Assembly (NCBI GenBank): GCA_009694305.1
Contig: SHVL01000013.1
Location: 1-57,720, forward strand
DNA length: 57,720 nucleotides
Source of the DNA: Thermoleophilia bacterium
GTDB taxonomy: Bacteria; Actinomycetota; Thermoleophilia; Gaiellales; Gaiellaceae
Direction: 5' to 3'
In this document: positions 33,843 through 42,356 of the stretch, in pieces
How the letters are laid out: the number at the start of each line of letters is the position of its first letter
How positions within the stretch are numbered: position 1 is the stretch's first letter
Program-made: the position numbers and the translations under genes
Notes under the pieces: model-generated
Database searches by the model: none
Seen by the model: the letters and a program-made list of their open reading frames with translations, nothing else
Told to the model about the DNA's origin: nothing

Positions 33843-34534
33843 TGGAGGCAATCGTGCTGGCCGGCGGCAAAGCCGAGCGGATGGGAGCTGCCGCTGCAGG
33901 GCGACCGAAGTCGCTCGTCGTCGTCGGTGGTAAGCCCTTGCTCGCCTGGCAGGTCGGACGCCTGCGCGGAGCCGGTGTCTCGCGGGTGATCGTGAGTTGC
34001 GCCGCGGGGCAGGAAGAAGACTTCGAGCGTGACCTCGCCGACACGGGCGTCGAGATCGTCTGCGCCGGCGAGCCCGAGCGGCTCGGCCGCGGTGGTGCGA
34101 TCCGCTTTGCAGCCTCGCTGCGGAGGGAGTCGGGTGACGTGCTGGCGATGAACGGTGACGAGCTCGTCGCGGTGGACTTCACGGGGCTCCTTGCGCGCCA
34201 CCGTGCGACCGGTGCGGCTGCCACGGTGACGGTCGCCCGCCCTCTGTCGCAGTTCGGGCAGGTCGAGGTGCGGGACGACGACGTCGTGACGGGGTTTCAC
34301 GAGGTCGCACCGGTTCCTTACTGGGTCAACTGCGGGATCTACGCGCTCTCGGCCGAGGGACTGGCCCGGTTTCCGGAGCTGGGAGATCACGAGACGACGA
34401 TCTTCCCCGAGCTCGTGACCGAGGGCTCGCTGCATGCCTTTCGCCACGAGGGCCTCTGGCTAACCGTCAACACGCCCAAGGAGCTGCGCCGCGCCGACGA
34501 GCACGTGACCGCGCACCCGGAGTGGCTCGCGTGA
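33842..34534 (+). CDS. sugar-phosphate nucleotidyltransferase
   Basis: The 230-residue protein begins MEAIVLAGGKAERMG followed by RPKSL, the NTP-binding signature, and has the metal site MNGDELVAVDF near residue 100 and VNCGIYALS later. It should join a sugar-1-phosphate to a nucleotide. It is short, without the left-handed beta-helix tail of bifunctional forms. Its ATG overlaps the preceding stop (TGATG), which fixes the start and rules out the longer frame from 33683. Confidence 0.88.
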   Translation: MEAIVLAGGKAERMGAAAAGRPKSLVVVGGKPLLAWQVGRLRGAGVSRVIVSCAAGQEEDFERDLADTGVEIVCAGEPERLGRGGAIRFAASLRRESGDVLAMNGDELVAVDFTGLLARHRATGAAATVTVARPLSQFGQVEVRDDDVVTGFHEVAPVPYWVNCGIYALSAEGLARFPELGDHETTIFPELVTEGSLHAFRHEGLWLTVNTPKELRRADEHVTAHPEWLA

Positions 34535-34908
34535 CATCGCCGTATGCGTGCGTGCCACGGCGGATTGAAAAGCCGTGGGGCTACGAGCTGATCTGGGCGG
34601 AGACGGATCTTTACGTGGGCAAGGTGCTCTTCGTCCGTGCAGGAGAGGCACTGAGCCTTCAGTACCACGAGCAGAAGGACGAATCCTGGCTGGTGCAGTC
34701 CGGTCGGGCCTCTCTCGAGCTCGGCGAGGTGGGTGGGGCACTGACGACGACCGAGATCGGCGAGGGAGATTCGTTTCGCTATCGACCCGGAACCGTGCAT
34801 CGGGTGACGGCAATCGCCGATACCACGATCCTCGAGGTCTCGACGCCGCACCTCGACGACGTCGTGCGGCTCGACGACCTCTACGGCCGACCGGAACGAG
34901 ACCGGTGA
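34531..34908 (+). CDS. cupin-domain protein (sugar isomerase/epimerase-like)
   Basis: The 125-residue single cupin has RRIEKPWGYELIWAETD at the start, as in type II mannose-6-phosphate isomerases, then the metal motifs LSLQYHEQKDESWLVQSG (H, E) and FRYRPGTVHRVTA (P, H). It probably binds a divalent metal and may isomerise a sugar phosphate. The GTG at 34531 overlaps the preceding stop (GTGA); an in-frame GTG nine bases upstream is an alternative. Confidence 0.8.
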   Translation: MTSPYACVPRRIEKPWGYELIWAETDLYVGKVLFVRAGEALSLQYHEQKDESWLVQSGRASLELGEVGGALTTTEIGEGDSFRYRPGTVHRVTAIADTTILEVSTPHLDDVVRLDDLYGRPERDR

Positions 34909-35906
34909 GGCGTCTGCACCGAGCGGCCGACGCTCCTACGCTGCAGAGCACGAGCCTCGATCCTGACCGGATCATCCGGCTCGAGGAGGACGCCGTGGTC
35001 ATCCTCGACCAGCGGCGTCTGCCCGGCGAGATGGTCGAGCTCCGGTGTCACAACGCGGCAGAGCTCACCGACGCTATCCGGCAGCTCGCGGTGCGGGGAG
35101 CGCCGTTGCTCGGCGTAGCTGCGGCGTACGGCATGGCGCTTGCGGCCGCCCGGGGTGACGACATCGGCGAGACGTACGATCTTCTCGCGGCCTCGCGCCC
35201 GACCGCTGTCAATCTCCGGTGGGCGCTCGACGAGATGCGGCCCGACCCGACGCGGGAGCGTGCGAGAGGCATGCACGACGACGAGGTCGAGCGATGTCGG
35301 AGAATGAGCGCGCACGCCGTCGTGCTCGTGCCGCCGGACGCCCGGATCCTCACCCACTGCAACGCGGGTGGCCTTGCGACGGGAGGGTACGGCTCGGCCG
35401 TCGGGGCGATGCGAGCCGCGTGGGAGCAGGGGAGAGTGGCACACGTCTGGGTGGACGAGACCCGTCCGCTACTCCAGGGCTCCCGTCTGACGGCCTTCGA
35501 GCTGGAGGTGCTCGGGATCCCCTGCTCCGTCATCGTGGACGGCGCGGCCGCGTCGCTGATGGGCGCCGGTGAGGTTGACATCGTGATCACGGGCGCCGAT
35601 CGCATTGCGGCGAATGGTGATACCGCCAACAAGATCGGCACCTACGGCCTGTCCGTGCTCGCACGCCACCACGGCATTCCGTTCGTGATCGTTGCACCGA
35701 CGTCTACCATCGATTCCGGAGCGGCCGATGGTGCGTCTATTCCGATCGAGGAGCGCGACGGCATGGAGGTGACAACCCGGTTTGCCGCCCGAAATCCCGC
35801 CTTCGACGTCACGCCCGCCGATCTGATTACGGCGATCGTGACGGAGGAGGGGGTTCATCGTGCTCCCTATCTAGCCTCGCTCCCGGTACCGGTGCGGTCG
35901 CGATGA
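34905..35906 (+). CDS. mtnA: S-methyl-5-thioribose-1-phosphate isomerase homologue (MtnA family)
   Basis: The 333-residue protein has the MtnA pattern: VRGAPLLGVAAAYGMALAA near the N-terminus, the catalytic Cys in ILTHCNAGGLATGGYG, and the catalytic Asp in ITGADRIAANGDTANKIGTY. The enzyme converts an aldose-1-phosphate to a ketose-1-phosphate in methionine salvage. No other salvage genes are visible. Here it is embedded, with four-base overlaps on both sides, between a cupin and a UDPGP-type uridylyltransferase, so another sugar-1-phosphate substrate is possible. GTG start. Confidence 0.88.
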   Translation: MRRLHRAADAPTLQSTSLDPDRIIRLEEDAVVILDQRRLPGEMVELRCHNAAELTDAIRQLAVRGAPLLGVAAAYGMALAAARGDDIGETYDLLAASRPTAVNLRWALDEMRPDPTRERARGMHDDEVERCRRMSAHAVVLVPPDARILTHCNAGGLATGGYGSAVGAMRAAWEQGRVAHVWVDETRPLLQGSRLTAFELEVLGIPCSVIVDGAAASLMGAGEVDIVITGADRIAANGDTANKIGTYGLSVLARHHGIPFVIVAPTSTIDSGAADGASIPIEERDGMEVTTRFAARNPAFDVTPADLITAIVTEEGVHRAPYLASLPVPVRSR

Positions 35907-37015
35907 TCCTGGACGAGGTAGGCCCCGCAACGCGCGCGGTGCTCGAGCGGCACGGGTTCGACGCCGACGCCTTCGATCGGCTTCGGTCTTCGCTCGTAGC
36001 CGGAAGGCTGGTACCCGGGGCGAACGTCGTCGCCGGAACCGTCGAGCCGCCACACACCGGCGATCTCACGGTCATGCCGACTACCGGGCAGCACGGCTTC
36101 GAGGAGGCCGTCGCCGCAGGAGTGGAGGCGCTCCGTGCCGGCTCGATCGCTGTCGTCGTCCTGGCGGGCGGTATGGCGACACGGTTCGGCGGCGGGGTCA
36201 AGGCCGTCGCGACGGCGATCGACGGACGCAGCTTCCTCGAGGTGAAGCTCGAGGAGACACGACGCGTTGCGACAGCCCTCGACTGCGAGATTCCGGAGAC
36301 GGTGATGACGAGTTTCGCGACCGACGAGGCCGTTGCGTCGCACCTCGTGCAACGGCGGCTGGGAGACCCGCTGCGCTTCGTGCAGCCGGCGGCGCCGCGC
36401 TTACGGCCCGACGGCAGCCTCTTTCTCGGAGCAGACGGGCAACCGTCCCTCTACGGGCAGGGGCACGGCGATCTCTTCTCGGCGATCCGCCGCTCGGGTG
36501 CCCTCGACGTCCTCGTTCAGCGCGGAGTGCGTACGGTCGTGGTCTCGAACGTGGACAACCTCGCAGCCAGGGTAGACCCGGCAATCGTCGGCATGCATCT
36601 TCGTGCGGGAACGCCTTTGACGGTCGAGGTCGTCTCGAAGGAACGCGATACCGGTGGCGCTCCGGCGCGGGTAGACGGTAGGCCGCGACTCCTCGAGGCG
36701 ATGCAGTTCCCGCCCGGTTTCGACCAGGACCGCGTGCCCGTCTTCAACACCAACACCTCGCTGATCACCGTCGAGGCGCTCGCCGCACCCGGCGACCTCA
36801 CCTGGCTCGTCGTCGAGAAGAGCGTCGCCGGAGAGCCGGTGATCCAGTTCGAGCGGCTCTACCACGAGCTCTCGGCCCATGTCACGACGTCGTTCCTCGT
36901 CGTTCCTCGTTCTGGCCCGAGTGGACGTTTTCTCCCGGTCAAGGAGCCCGCGGATCTTGCCGGGATAGAGCCGCTCCTACGCGAAATGCTTGCGGCGTCT
37001 CCCGTGTCGCTCTAG
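35903..37015 (+). CDS. UTP-sugar-1-phosphate uridylyltransferase (UDPGP type 1 family)
   Basis: The 370-residue protein has VVVLAGGMATRFGGGVKAVA (nucleotide loop with the catalytic Lys), GQGHGDLFSAIRRSG, VVVSNVDNLAARVDP (metal/UDP-sugar site) and PVFNTNTSLI. These are hallmarks of the eukaryotic-type UDP-sugar pyrophosphorylases rather than GalU. It is shorter than plant or yeast enzymes and lacks their C-terminal beta helix. It could supply UDP-glucose for the dehydrogenase at the start of the operon. ATG overlaps the mtnA stop (ATGA). Confidence 0.85.
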   Translation: MILDEVGPATRAVLERHGFDADAFDRLRSSLVAGRLVPGANVVAGTVEPPHTGDLTVMPTTGQHGFEEAVAAGVEALRAGSIAVVVLAGGMATRFGGGVKAVATAIDGRSFLEVKLEETRRVATALDCEIPETVMTSFATDEAVASHLVQRRLGDPLRFVQPAAPRLRPDGSLFLGADGQPSLYGQGHGDLFSAIRRSGALDVLVQRGVRTVVVSNVDNLAARVDPAIVGMHLRAGTPLTVEVVSKERDTGGAPARVDGRPRLLEAMQFPPGFDQDRVPVFNTNTSLITVEALAAPGDLTWLVVEKSVAGEPVIQFERLYHELSAHVTTSFLVVPRSGPSGRFLPVKEPADLAGIEPLLREMLAASPVSL

Positions 37016-37048
37016 AGGCGTGCTAGAAGCACGCGCGTACGAGAGAGG

Positions 37049-38887
37049 TCAACCCCATACCTTGCCGAGTGTGATGTCGACCCCGAAGAGACCGGCGTCC
37101 TGGAAGTCGTAGGTCGAGTCCGTTCCGTCGATTGCGATACACGAGATCATGAGGGCGATGTTGGCGATCCCCCCCATGTAGTCGGAGTAGATTGCACGGG
37201 GGCCGGGAGCGTAGATCGTGCCCGAGATCGAGCCCAGCTTCCCGTTGGCGCCCGTTGTTGCCGTGGAGCTGAACGCAATGTCGGCCAGATCGACGTTTTT
37301 CGACTTCGCATCGCATTTGCTCGCCGGCCCTGCCACGCTCAGCGTGCGGTCCTCGAAGATCGTCAGGCCTGCGTATCGCCCTGTCGCCTGGGGGCCGAGG
37401 TCGACGCTTCCGGTGGTATTCAGCTTGAACTGTTCGATCGCTCCGGCTCCTGCCGTGTTCGTATCGTCCTGCGTGTTGTAGATGAGGACGTCGGGCGCGC
37501 TCAGGGTGGAGGAGCCGCAGACCGAGAATCCACCGCCTGCCATGATGTAGGTGCCGGCAGCCAGAGTCACGTTGGCCGTCGTTGACGAGGTGGTCGTGCA
37601 GGTGCCGCCGACCTTCAGGCCGCACTCGGCTTCGCTCGCCACACCGATACAGATGCCGCCATAATAGGTACCGGGCTGCAGCGTCTGGGCGCCGGACGAG
37701 ATCTTGCACGATGTCGGGAGGGCTGCGTTGCCTCCGGTGCCGATGACAGGGATCGCCTTGATCTCCTTGTCCTTGTTGTGTGAGGCGGCTGCGGTGCCGA
37801 TCGCTGCTCGTTGCACCGTGAGGTTCACGGTGCCGCCGCCGCTTGTGACGTACATCTTCTCGGAATCGATGATGATGATCTCCCCGTTCGGGATCGTCGG
37901 AGCTGACTCCTTGACGACGATCGCCGTCTGGGTCGAGGTGATGGTGCTCTTGAGATGCAGTGTCGGGGAGTAGGACGTAGCGGATCCGTAGGCGGGGCTC
38001 GGGCAGGCGGGCGCACCGACCGGTGGCTCTGCCACATCCACGAACGGGTCGGCGAGAATGGGCGACCCCATTGTGGGACAGCCGGCGATCTGCGGAGAGT
38101 TCGAGGCGTTGCCCGGGCCGAAGTAGGAGTACTTGAGAGGGGGCACAGGACACTGCGTGCCACCGACGCGCACCTGCGTGGAGTTCACGTAGACCTCCCA
38201 GCCACCGACCGTCTCGATTGTCGGCGCCGTGATCAACCCGACGGTGCCCTTGATATCGAATCCGTCGCCGGTGTTACAGGAGTTGACGTAGACGCCGTTT
38301 GTCACGGTGAGGTGCCCACCCGTCCTGAGGATCAGGGTGTGGTTGTCGCACGACGTGTCGAGTGCGACGAACGAGTACGGCGGCGCTGGGATCGAAACGG
38401 TTGCGTAGAGCGTTCGCGTGAGCGGCGCTGCACCACCCGTCGGATTGCGAGCGCTCCCGATCGACTTGATCGTCCAGGTTTTCGTTGCGGCGGCATAGCT
38501 GCCTCCCCAGGTCGCGGTTCCACCTTCTGCATAGGTCGTAACAGTGGAGTTCGCGTCGCCTGCGACGGTCGGCTGCTGACCGAGTTGCGTCGTGTCGGCG
38601 CGTGCGACGGTGATGACCGACATCGCGTTGTTGATCCCTGCTTCGGCGAGTGCGTAGGCGTCCTGGCCTGATGCGCTCAGATTCGCGCTGCGTGCGCTGG
38701 TCGTCGAGTAGCCGATCACGGTCGTCACGGTGAGGCTCAGGACGAGCATCATCATGATGGCCATCACGAGCGCAAAACCGCTCTCGTCCGAGAGTCGGCC
38801 GGCCAGTTCGCCGAGGCGGCCTCCCGGTCGAGCGACGGATTCGCTGCAGTCACCTCTCTGGCCCGGATGTCGTACGCGTTTGCCCAT
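37049..38887 (-). CDS. type IV pilus minor pilin-like protein (PilX-like), large
   Basis: The 612-residue product has a long leader, a prepilin peptidase-like site DESG/FALVMAIMMMLVLSLTVTTV without Glu at position 5, as in PilX/GspK minor pilins, and a large Gly/Ser/Thr-rich extracellular region with paired Cys. The second half has beta-rich repeats (TLAAGTYIMAGGGFSVCG). It is the third gene of a pilin operon. An in-frame ATG at 39019, overlapping the upstream gene, is an alternative start. It may initiate or cap a pilus or pseudopilus. Confidence 0.75.
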   Translation of the reverse strand: MGKRVRHPGQRGDCSESVARPGGRLGELAGRLSDESGFALVMAIMMMLVLSLTVTTVIGYSTTSARSANLSASGQDAYALAEAGINNAMSVITVARADTTQLGQQPTVAGDANSTVTTYAEGGTATWGGSYAAATKTWTIKSIGSARNPTGGAAPLTRTLYATVSIPAPPYSFVALDTSCDNHTLILRTGGHLTVTNGVYVNSCNTGDGFDIKGTVGLITAPTIETVGGWEVYVNSTQVRVGGTQCPVPPLKYSYFGPGNASNSPQIAGCPTMGSPILADPFVDVAEPPVGAPACPSPAYGSATSYSPTLHLKSTITSTQTAIVVKESAPTIPNGEIIIIDSEKMYVTSGGGTVNLTVQRAAIGTAAASHNKDKEIKAIPVIGTGGNAALPTSCKISSGAQTLQPGTYYGGICIGVASEAECGLKVGGTCTTTSSTTANVTLAAGTYIMAGGGFSVCGSSTLSAPDVLIYNTQDDTNTAGAGAIEQFKLNTTGSVDLGPQATGRYAGLTIFEDRTLSVAGPASKCDAKSKNVDLADIAFSSTATTGANGKLGSISGTIYAPGPRAIYSDYMGGIANIALMISCIAIDGTDSTYDFQDAGLFGVDITLGKVWG

Positions 38888-38999
38888 TGCTAGATGTTTC
38901 GGCAGCCGGGGTGGACGACGTGCTCCCTCGTTCGGGGTAATCGGTGAAGTCCTGTTGCTGTCGATCGGCTGCCGGTGGAAACGGCGAGAGGCCTGGCGA

Positions 39000-39635
39000 T
39001 CAGGTGCCGGTCGTCTCATCGAACGCCGAGTCCTCGGTTGCGTACACCTTCGAGGTCGTGACGGTGTCGCGGACGGTGATCCGCACCAGCTTGATTGCGG
39101 CAGCCTGTTCGACCGATTCGGTCTCGCAGCCGGGAGCGGAGGTGGAGTAGGGGGAGGCAGTGCTCAGGGTGCCCATGGCGCAGTCCCAGACCACGTAGGT
39201 GTCAACGCGATACTGCGCGTTGTCGGGCCCGGTCACGGGAGTGCGGAGCGCGACGAGAGCGGGATCGGCTGTCGCGCAGGTTGCGACGGCCGTGCCGGCA
39301 GGCGAACCCGCGGTGCGTACTGCATCTGTTGTCGCGTTGTTGAGGCAGATCGCCGGGAAGGTGAGCGCGCGGAACTTCTCCATCTGGGCGTCGGCGAGTG
39401 CGGCGCCACTCGACGTCGCAGACGCCCGGTTGAGAGCGGCAAACCCCGAGCTCAAGCCCGTGAAAACAGCCAGGATGCCGATGTTCAGAACGGTCATCGC
39501 GATCAGCAACTCGATGAGGCCGAACCCCTCCTCCCGGTGCAGACGACGGCGAAGCGAGGTGAGGGGGCTCTGACGGTGGTGCCCGCCGATCTCGCCTGCC
39601 GTACCCGGTGTGGGCCGTTGGTCTCGTGTCGTCAC
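39000..39635 (-). CDS. type IV pilin-like protein (PilV-like)
   Basis: The 211-residue product begins at a GTG that overlaps the upstream stop (GTGA). Its N-terminal helix EEG/FGLIELLIAMTVLNIGILAVFTGL is a canonical class III prepilin signal with Glu5, cleaved after Gly and then N-methylated. The helix is followed by ADAQMEKFRALTFP, as in PilV-like minor pilins. Two widely spaced Cys pairs may form disulfides. It lies between two other pilin-like genes. Confidence 0.82.
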   Translation of the reverse strand: MTTRDQRPTPGTAGEIGGHHRQSPLTSLRRRLHREEGFGLIELLIAMTVLNIGILAVFTGLSSGFAALNRASATSSGAALADAQMEKFRALTFPAICLNNATTDAVRTAGSPAGTAVATCATADPALVALRTPVTGPDNAQYRVDTYVVWDCAMGTLSTASPYSTSAPGCETESVEQAAAIKLVRITVRDTVTTSKVYATEDSAFDETTGT

Positions 39636-40378
39636 GAGCGCACGCTGTTTCGTAGCGCGATGTCGTCTACGAGCCTGAACGACGAGGTCGTGGAGCTCGG
39701 GCCGTTCACGTTCACCGGAAGCGTGATGTGGAGCACAGGAAGACTCGTCGCCGACCTGAAGACTCCGCCGCAGGCGGTCGTCGTGCTGGGCAGGCAGAAG
39801 GGTGTTGCCGTTGTCAGGTAATCGGCCCATTTCATCCCACTCGTCGAGCAGGTGGGCTGGCTCGACAGAGACGCGAGACGGTACAGCGCAAAGTCTCCGG
39901 TCGTCGCTGTGCTCGTGCCCGTGCACCAGGTGACGAAGACCTGGAGGCTCGTATTCGAAGTGAGGCCATTGGTCGGGCAGTAGCCACCGAGGGTCAGGTT
40001 GATGCCGTTTCCGGAGGTGCCGTCCGAGACAGGACTGGCAGACGAGCTGACGACCGTCACCGCGCTCGCACAGTGGAGCTCCCGTCGGAGCTTGTCGAGA
40101 GCCAGTCGCCCTTCGGCCTGAGCCTGATAGCGCCTGTTGATTCGGACTTCCGACCGGGAGGCCCCGACGGCAACGGTGCTGAGTGCGCTCAGGATGATGA
40201 GCATCACGGCCATCGTCACGAGGAGCTCGATCATGCTGACACCCTGTTCGGCGGTCGCTCGCGCGATGGCTCTCTGCAGGGCCGGTCGGTGACGAGGGGC
40301 GGCCTCGGGGACGCGAGAGTCCACGCATCTGCGCTGCAGAATCGGGACAAGACGTCTGGGCAAGGTTGATCGGCGCAT
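39632..40378 (-). CDS. type IV pilin-like protein (PilW/PulJ-like)
   Basis: From the ATG at 40378 the protein has 248 residues, with a basic leader, the prepilin site TAEQG/VSMIELLVTMAVMLIILSAL with Glu5, and LALDKLRRELHCASAVTV, typical of PulJ/PilW minor pilins. The extracellular domain has several Cys. It is the first gene of the leftward pilin operon. An upstream ATG at 40408 would add ten residues. No pilus ATPase or platform protein is in the window. Confidence 0.8.
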   Translation of the reverse strand: MRRSTLPRRLVPILQRRCVDSRVPEAAPRHRPALQRAIARATAEQGVSMIELLVTMAVMLIILSALSTVAVGASRSEVRINRRYQAQAEGRLALDKLRRELHCASAVTVVSSSASPVSDGTSGNGINLTLGGYCPTNGLTSNTSLQVFVTWCTGTSTATTGDFALYRLASLSSQPTCSTSGMKWADYLTTATPFCLPSTTTACGGVFRSATSLPVLHITLPVNVNGPSSTTSSFRLVDDIALRNSVRS

Positions 40379-40537
40379 CGTTCCTGGGTGTTCTTCCGCC
40401 ACGGGCATTGCCCGCCACTCTTCATCTTTTCGGAATCACCGGAGCGTTTCTCCGTCGCTCATCCGGGGGATCTTGGGCGCCGGTACGCGGCACAGAGACG
40501 ACCCGAAATCGGCACACGGTCGTCACAGGTAGGCGCC

Positions 40538-40543
40538 TAGCAT
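40538..40543 (+). promoter_or_regulatory. -10 box (TAGCAT) before comF
   Basis: TAGCAT ends seven bases before the GTG start of comF, again with no room for a ribosome-binding site. Confidence 0.4.
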
Positions 40544-40550
40544 CGGCAGG

Positions 40551-41213
40551 GTGCAGTTGCGAAACGTGTTCATACCGAGCCGCTGTGGCATCTGTGGCCG
40601 GATCGGCGAGCCGGCCTGTGAGGGCTGCCTTCGGTGCCTCGTGCGCTGTGTTCCCCCGTGGTGTGAGCTCTGTGGTGCTCCGGGCCCGTGGCCCGTGCGC
40701 TGCTGTGCCGAGTGCAGGGGCAGGCGGCTTGCCTTCGGCAGCGCGCGTGCCGCGTTCGTGTACGAGGCGGGAGCGAGGGCGTTTGTGACCTCGTGGAAGG
40801 AACGCGGGCGGCGTGACCTCGCGAGGGTTGCTGCGCTCCTCGTCACGGAGGTCGTGGCCCGGCCAGACGTTGACGCAATCTCCTTCGTTCCGGGCGATCG
40901 CGACCGGGGTCTTGCCCGGGGTCACGCGCCGGCGGCGGCGTTGGCCGCCGAGGTGTCCGCGCTCTGGTCGATCCCGCTCCGGGATCTTCTCCGGCGGCGT
41001 CCGGGTGTAGAGCGACAGCGCAACCTGCCTCGGGCCGAGCGTCGGAGGAACGTCTCCACGGCTTTCACGGGCAGGGGCCCGTCACCGGCCCGCGTGTGCC
41101 TCGTTGACGACGTCTACACCACCGGATCGACGGTTGCGGCGTGCGCTTCGGTGTTGCGACGTGAGGGGGCGGGACGCGTGGACGTCGTCTGTCTTGCGAG
41201 GGCAGTGCGATAG
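40551..41213 (+). CDS. comF: ComF family phosphoribosyltransferase-like protein
   Basis: The 220-residue protein has an N-terminal double zinc-ribbon-like region with eight or more Cys (RCGICGRIGEPACEGC, WCELCGAPG, CCAEC) and a C-terminal PRT domain with the PRPP loop VCLVDDVYTTGSTVAACA. ComF is needed for uptake of single-stranded DNA in competent bacteria; homologues also occur in bacteria with no known competence. It is divergent from the pilin operon, which fits a DNA-uptake or secretion context. Confidence 0.88.
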   Translation: MQLRNVFIPSRCGICGRIGEPACEGCLRCLVRCVPPWCELCGAPGPWPVRCCAECRGRRLAFGSARAAFVYEAGARAFVTSWKERGRRDLARVAALLVTEVVARPDVDAISFVPGDRDRGLARGHAPAAALAAEVSALWSIPLRDLLRRRPGVERQRNLPRAERRRNVSTAFTGRGPSPARVCLVDDVYTTGSTVAACASVLRREGAGRVDVVCLARAVR

Positions 41214-41243
41214 AACGGGCCCCGAGCTACTCCCCGGCCCTCG

Positions 41244-41294
41244 ACGTGGCTACGCCGCGAACGTGGCTACGGCGCGAACGTGGCTACGGCGCGA
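41244..41294. repeat. three tandem copies of a 17-base unit
   Basis: Units at 41244-41260, 41261-41277 and 41278-41294 are identical except for one base in the first. The last unit encodes the C-terminal residues and TAG stop of the leftward secreted-protein gene; the other two lie just after the stop and each repeats the TAG. The unit is not a multiple of three, so it is a tandem duplication of the gene end rather than a protein repeat. Confidence 0.75.
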
Positions 41295-42285
41295 ACGTGA
41301 CACAGCTACCGCAGGCGAGGTTCACCTTCCGGCCCTGGGCCCAACCAAAACCATGCGTGTCAGCGGTCGCAGAGATCGCGGGCGCCCCGGCACTGCCCTG
41401 CAGCAGCAGAGTATCCCTGCCGTTCGAGATCTTCAGGGCGTGGATTTCGTTGTTGCGCCTGTAGAGGATGCGCCCCTGGAAGAAGTCGGTCATGAGTGCT
41501 CCTGCGGGCAGAGTGACGGCCGACGACGACCCGGCCGGGGTTCGGATCTGGACTTCGTCCGCGCGTTGCACGACGAGACCAACGGGCGCGAGTGCCAACG
41601 CCTTCACCGCTCCCGGTTGGACGCCAACAGTCCAGGAATGCGATCCGTCGGCCTTCAGCATCTCGATCTCACCCGTCTTGCGTAGCGCTGCCACCACCGC
41701 CCCCGCGGGCCCCTTGCCTGCGGTGATCAGGGTGATCGGCGCTGGTTCGGTCGCCTTGAACACGGCCACGCCGTTCTCGCCGAGGAGGACGACCTGCCTG
41801 CCGACCGCGTACGGGATCCCGAGTCCGCCCGTCGAGTCACCAATCACCATCGGCGAGGGAAGATGTACGTCCTGCGCGACGAACCGCAGTTGCTTCGGAG
41901 CCTTCTGCGTCGTCGTTGCGGTCATCAGTTGCCACTCGCGTGTGTTCCCGCCCGTGTAGCGGATCCAGAGTGCGCGCTTCCCGCTCACGCCGATGGAGGA
42001 GATTCCGGTGCCGGTGCTGCCGAGATCGACACATGCCCCGGGCTTGCCGAAACGCCAGAAGCCCTTTGTATTCGTGTTCCACAACTCGACGTGGTCGCAG
42101 TCGGTCTTCGTCCGCGCCACCGTGAAAGCGAACGACGCGTTGTTCAGCGCGACGAGACGCACGGGCCCGTTGCGCACGCTCGTGCGTCCCGGCAACTGCA
42201 GGGCGAGAGCCCCACCTGCTGTGAGGAGGGTCAGCGCGAGAGCGGCGACTGGCACGAGACACAGGGGTGCGGGGTACGGCTTCAC
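41284..42285 (-). CDS. secreted protein, probable beta-propeller-like, function unknown
   Basis: From GTG 42285 the product has 333 residues with a signal peptide (KPYPAPLCLVPVAALALTLL, cleavage near ALA). The mature part alternates short beta strands with WNTNTKGFWRFG, ALWIRYTGGNTREW, GRQVVLLGENGVAVFK and similar four-strand groups, suggesting a beta propeller. The end has two close Cys (LACGSC). A TTG at 42315 would add ten residues. It is divergent from secA. No function can be given. Confidence 0.65.
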   Translation of the reverse strand: MKPYPAPLCLVPVAALALTLLTAGGALALQLPGRTSVRNGPVRLVALNNASFAFTVARTKTDCDHVELWNTNTKGFWRFGKPGACVDLGSTGTGISSIGVSGKRALWIRYTGGNTREWQLMTATTTQKAPKQLRFVAQDVHLPSPMVIGDSTGGLGIPYAVGRQVVLLGENGVAVFKATEPAPITLITAGKGPAGAVVAALRKTGEIEMLKADGSHSWTVGVQPGAVKALALAPVGLVVQRADEVQIRTPAGSSSAVTLPAGALMTDFFQGRILYRRNNEIHALKISNGRDTLLLQGSAGAPAISATADTHGFGWAQGRKVNLACGSCVTFAP

Positions 42286-42341
42286 GTTCGCAGGATGGCA
42301 CGAGTTTATGAACAATCAATGAACGAGCACAGCTCTCCCGG

Positions 42342-42347
42342 TACGCT
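42342..42347 (+). promoter_or_regulatory. -10 box (TACGCT) before secA
   Basis: TACGCT lies nine bases upstream of the secA ATG. Upstream is an unusually AT-rich patch (42304-42326), which may help the divergent promoters. Confidence 0.4.
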
Positions 42348-42356
42348 CTCTCCTGG

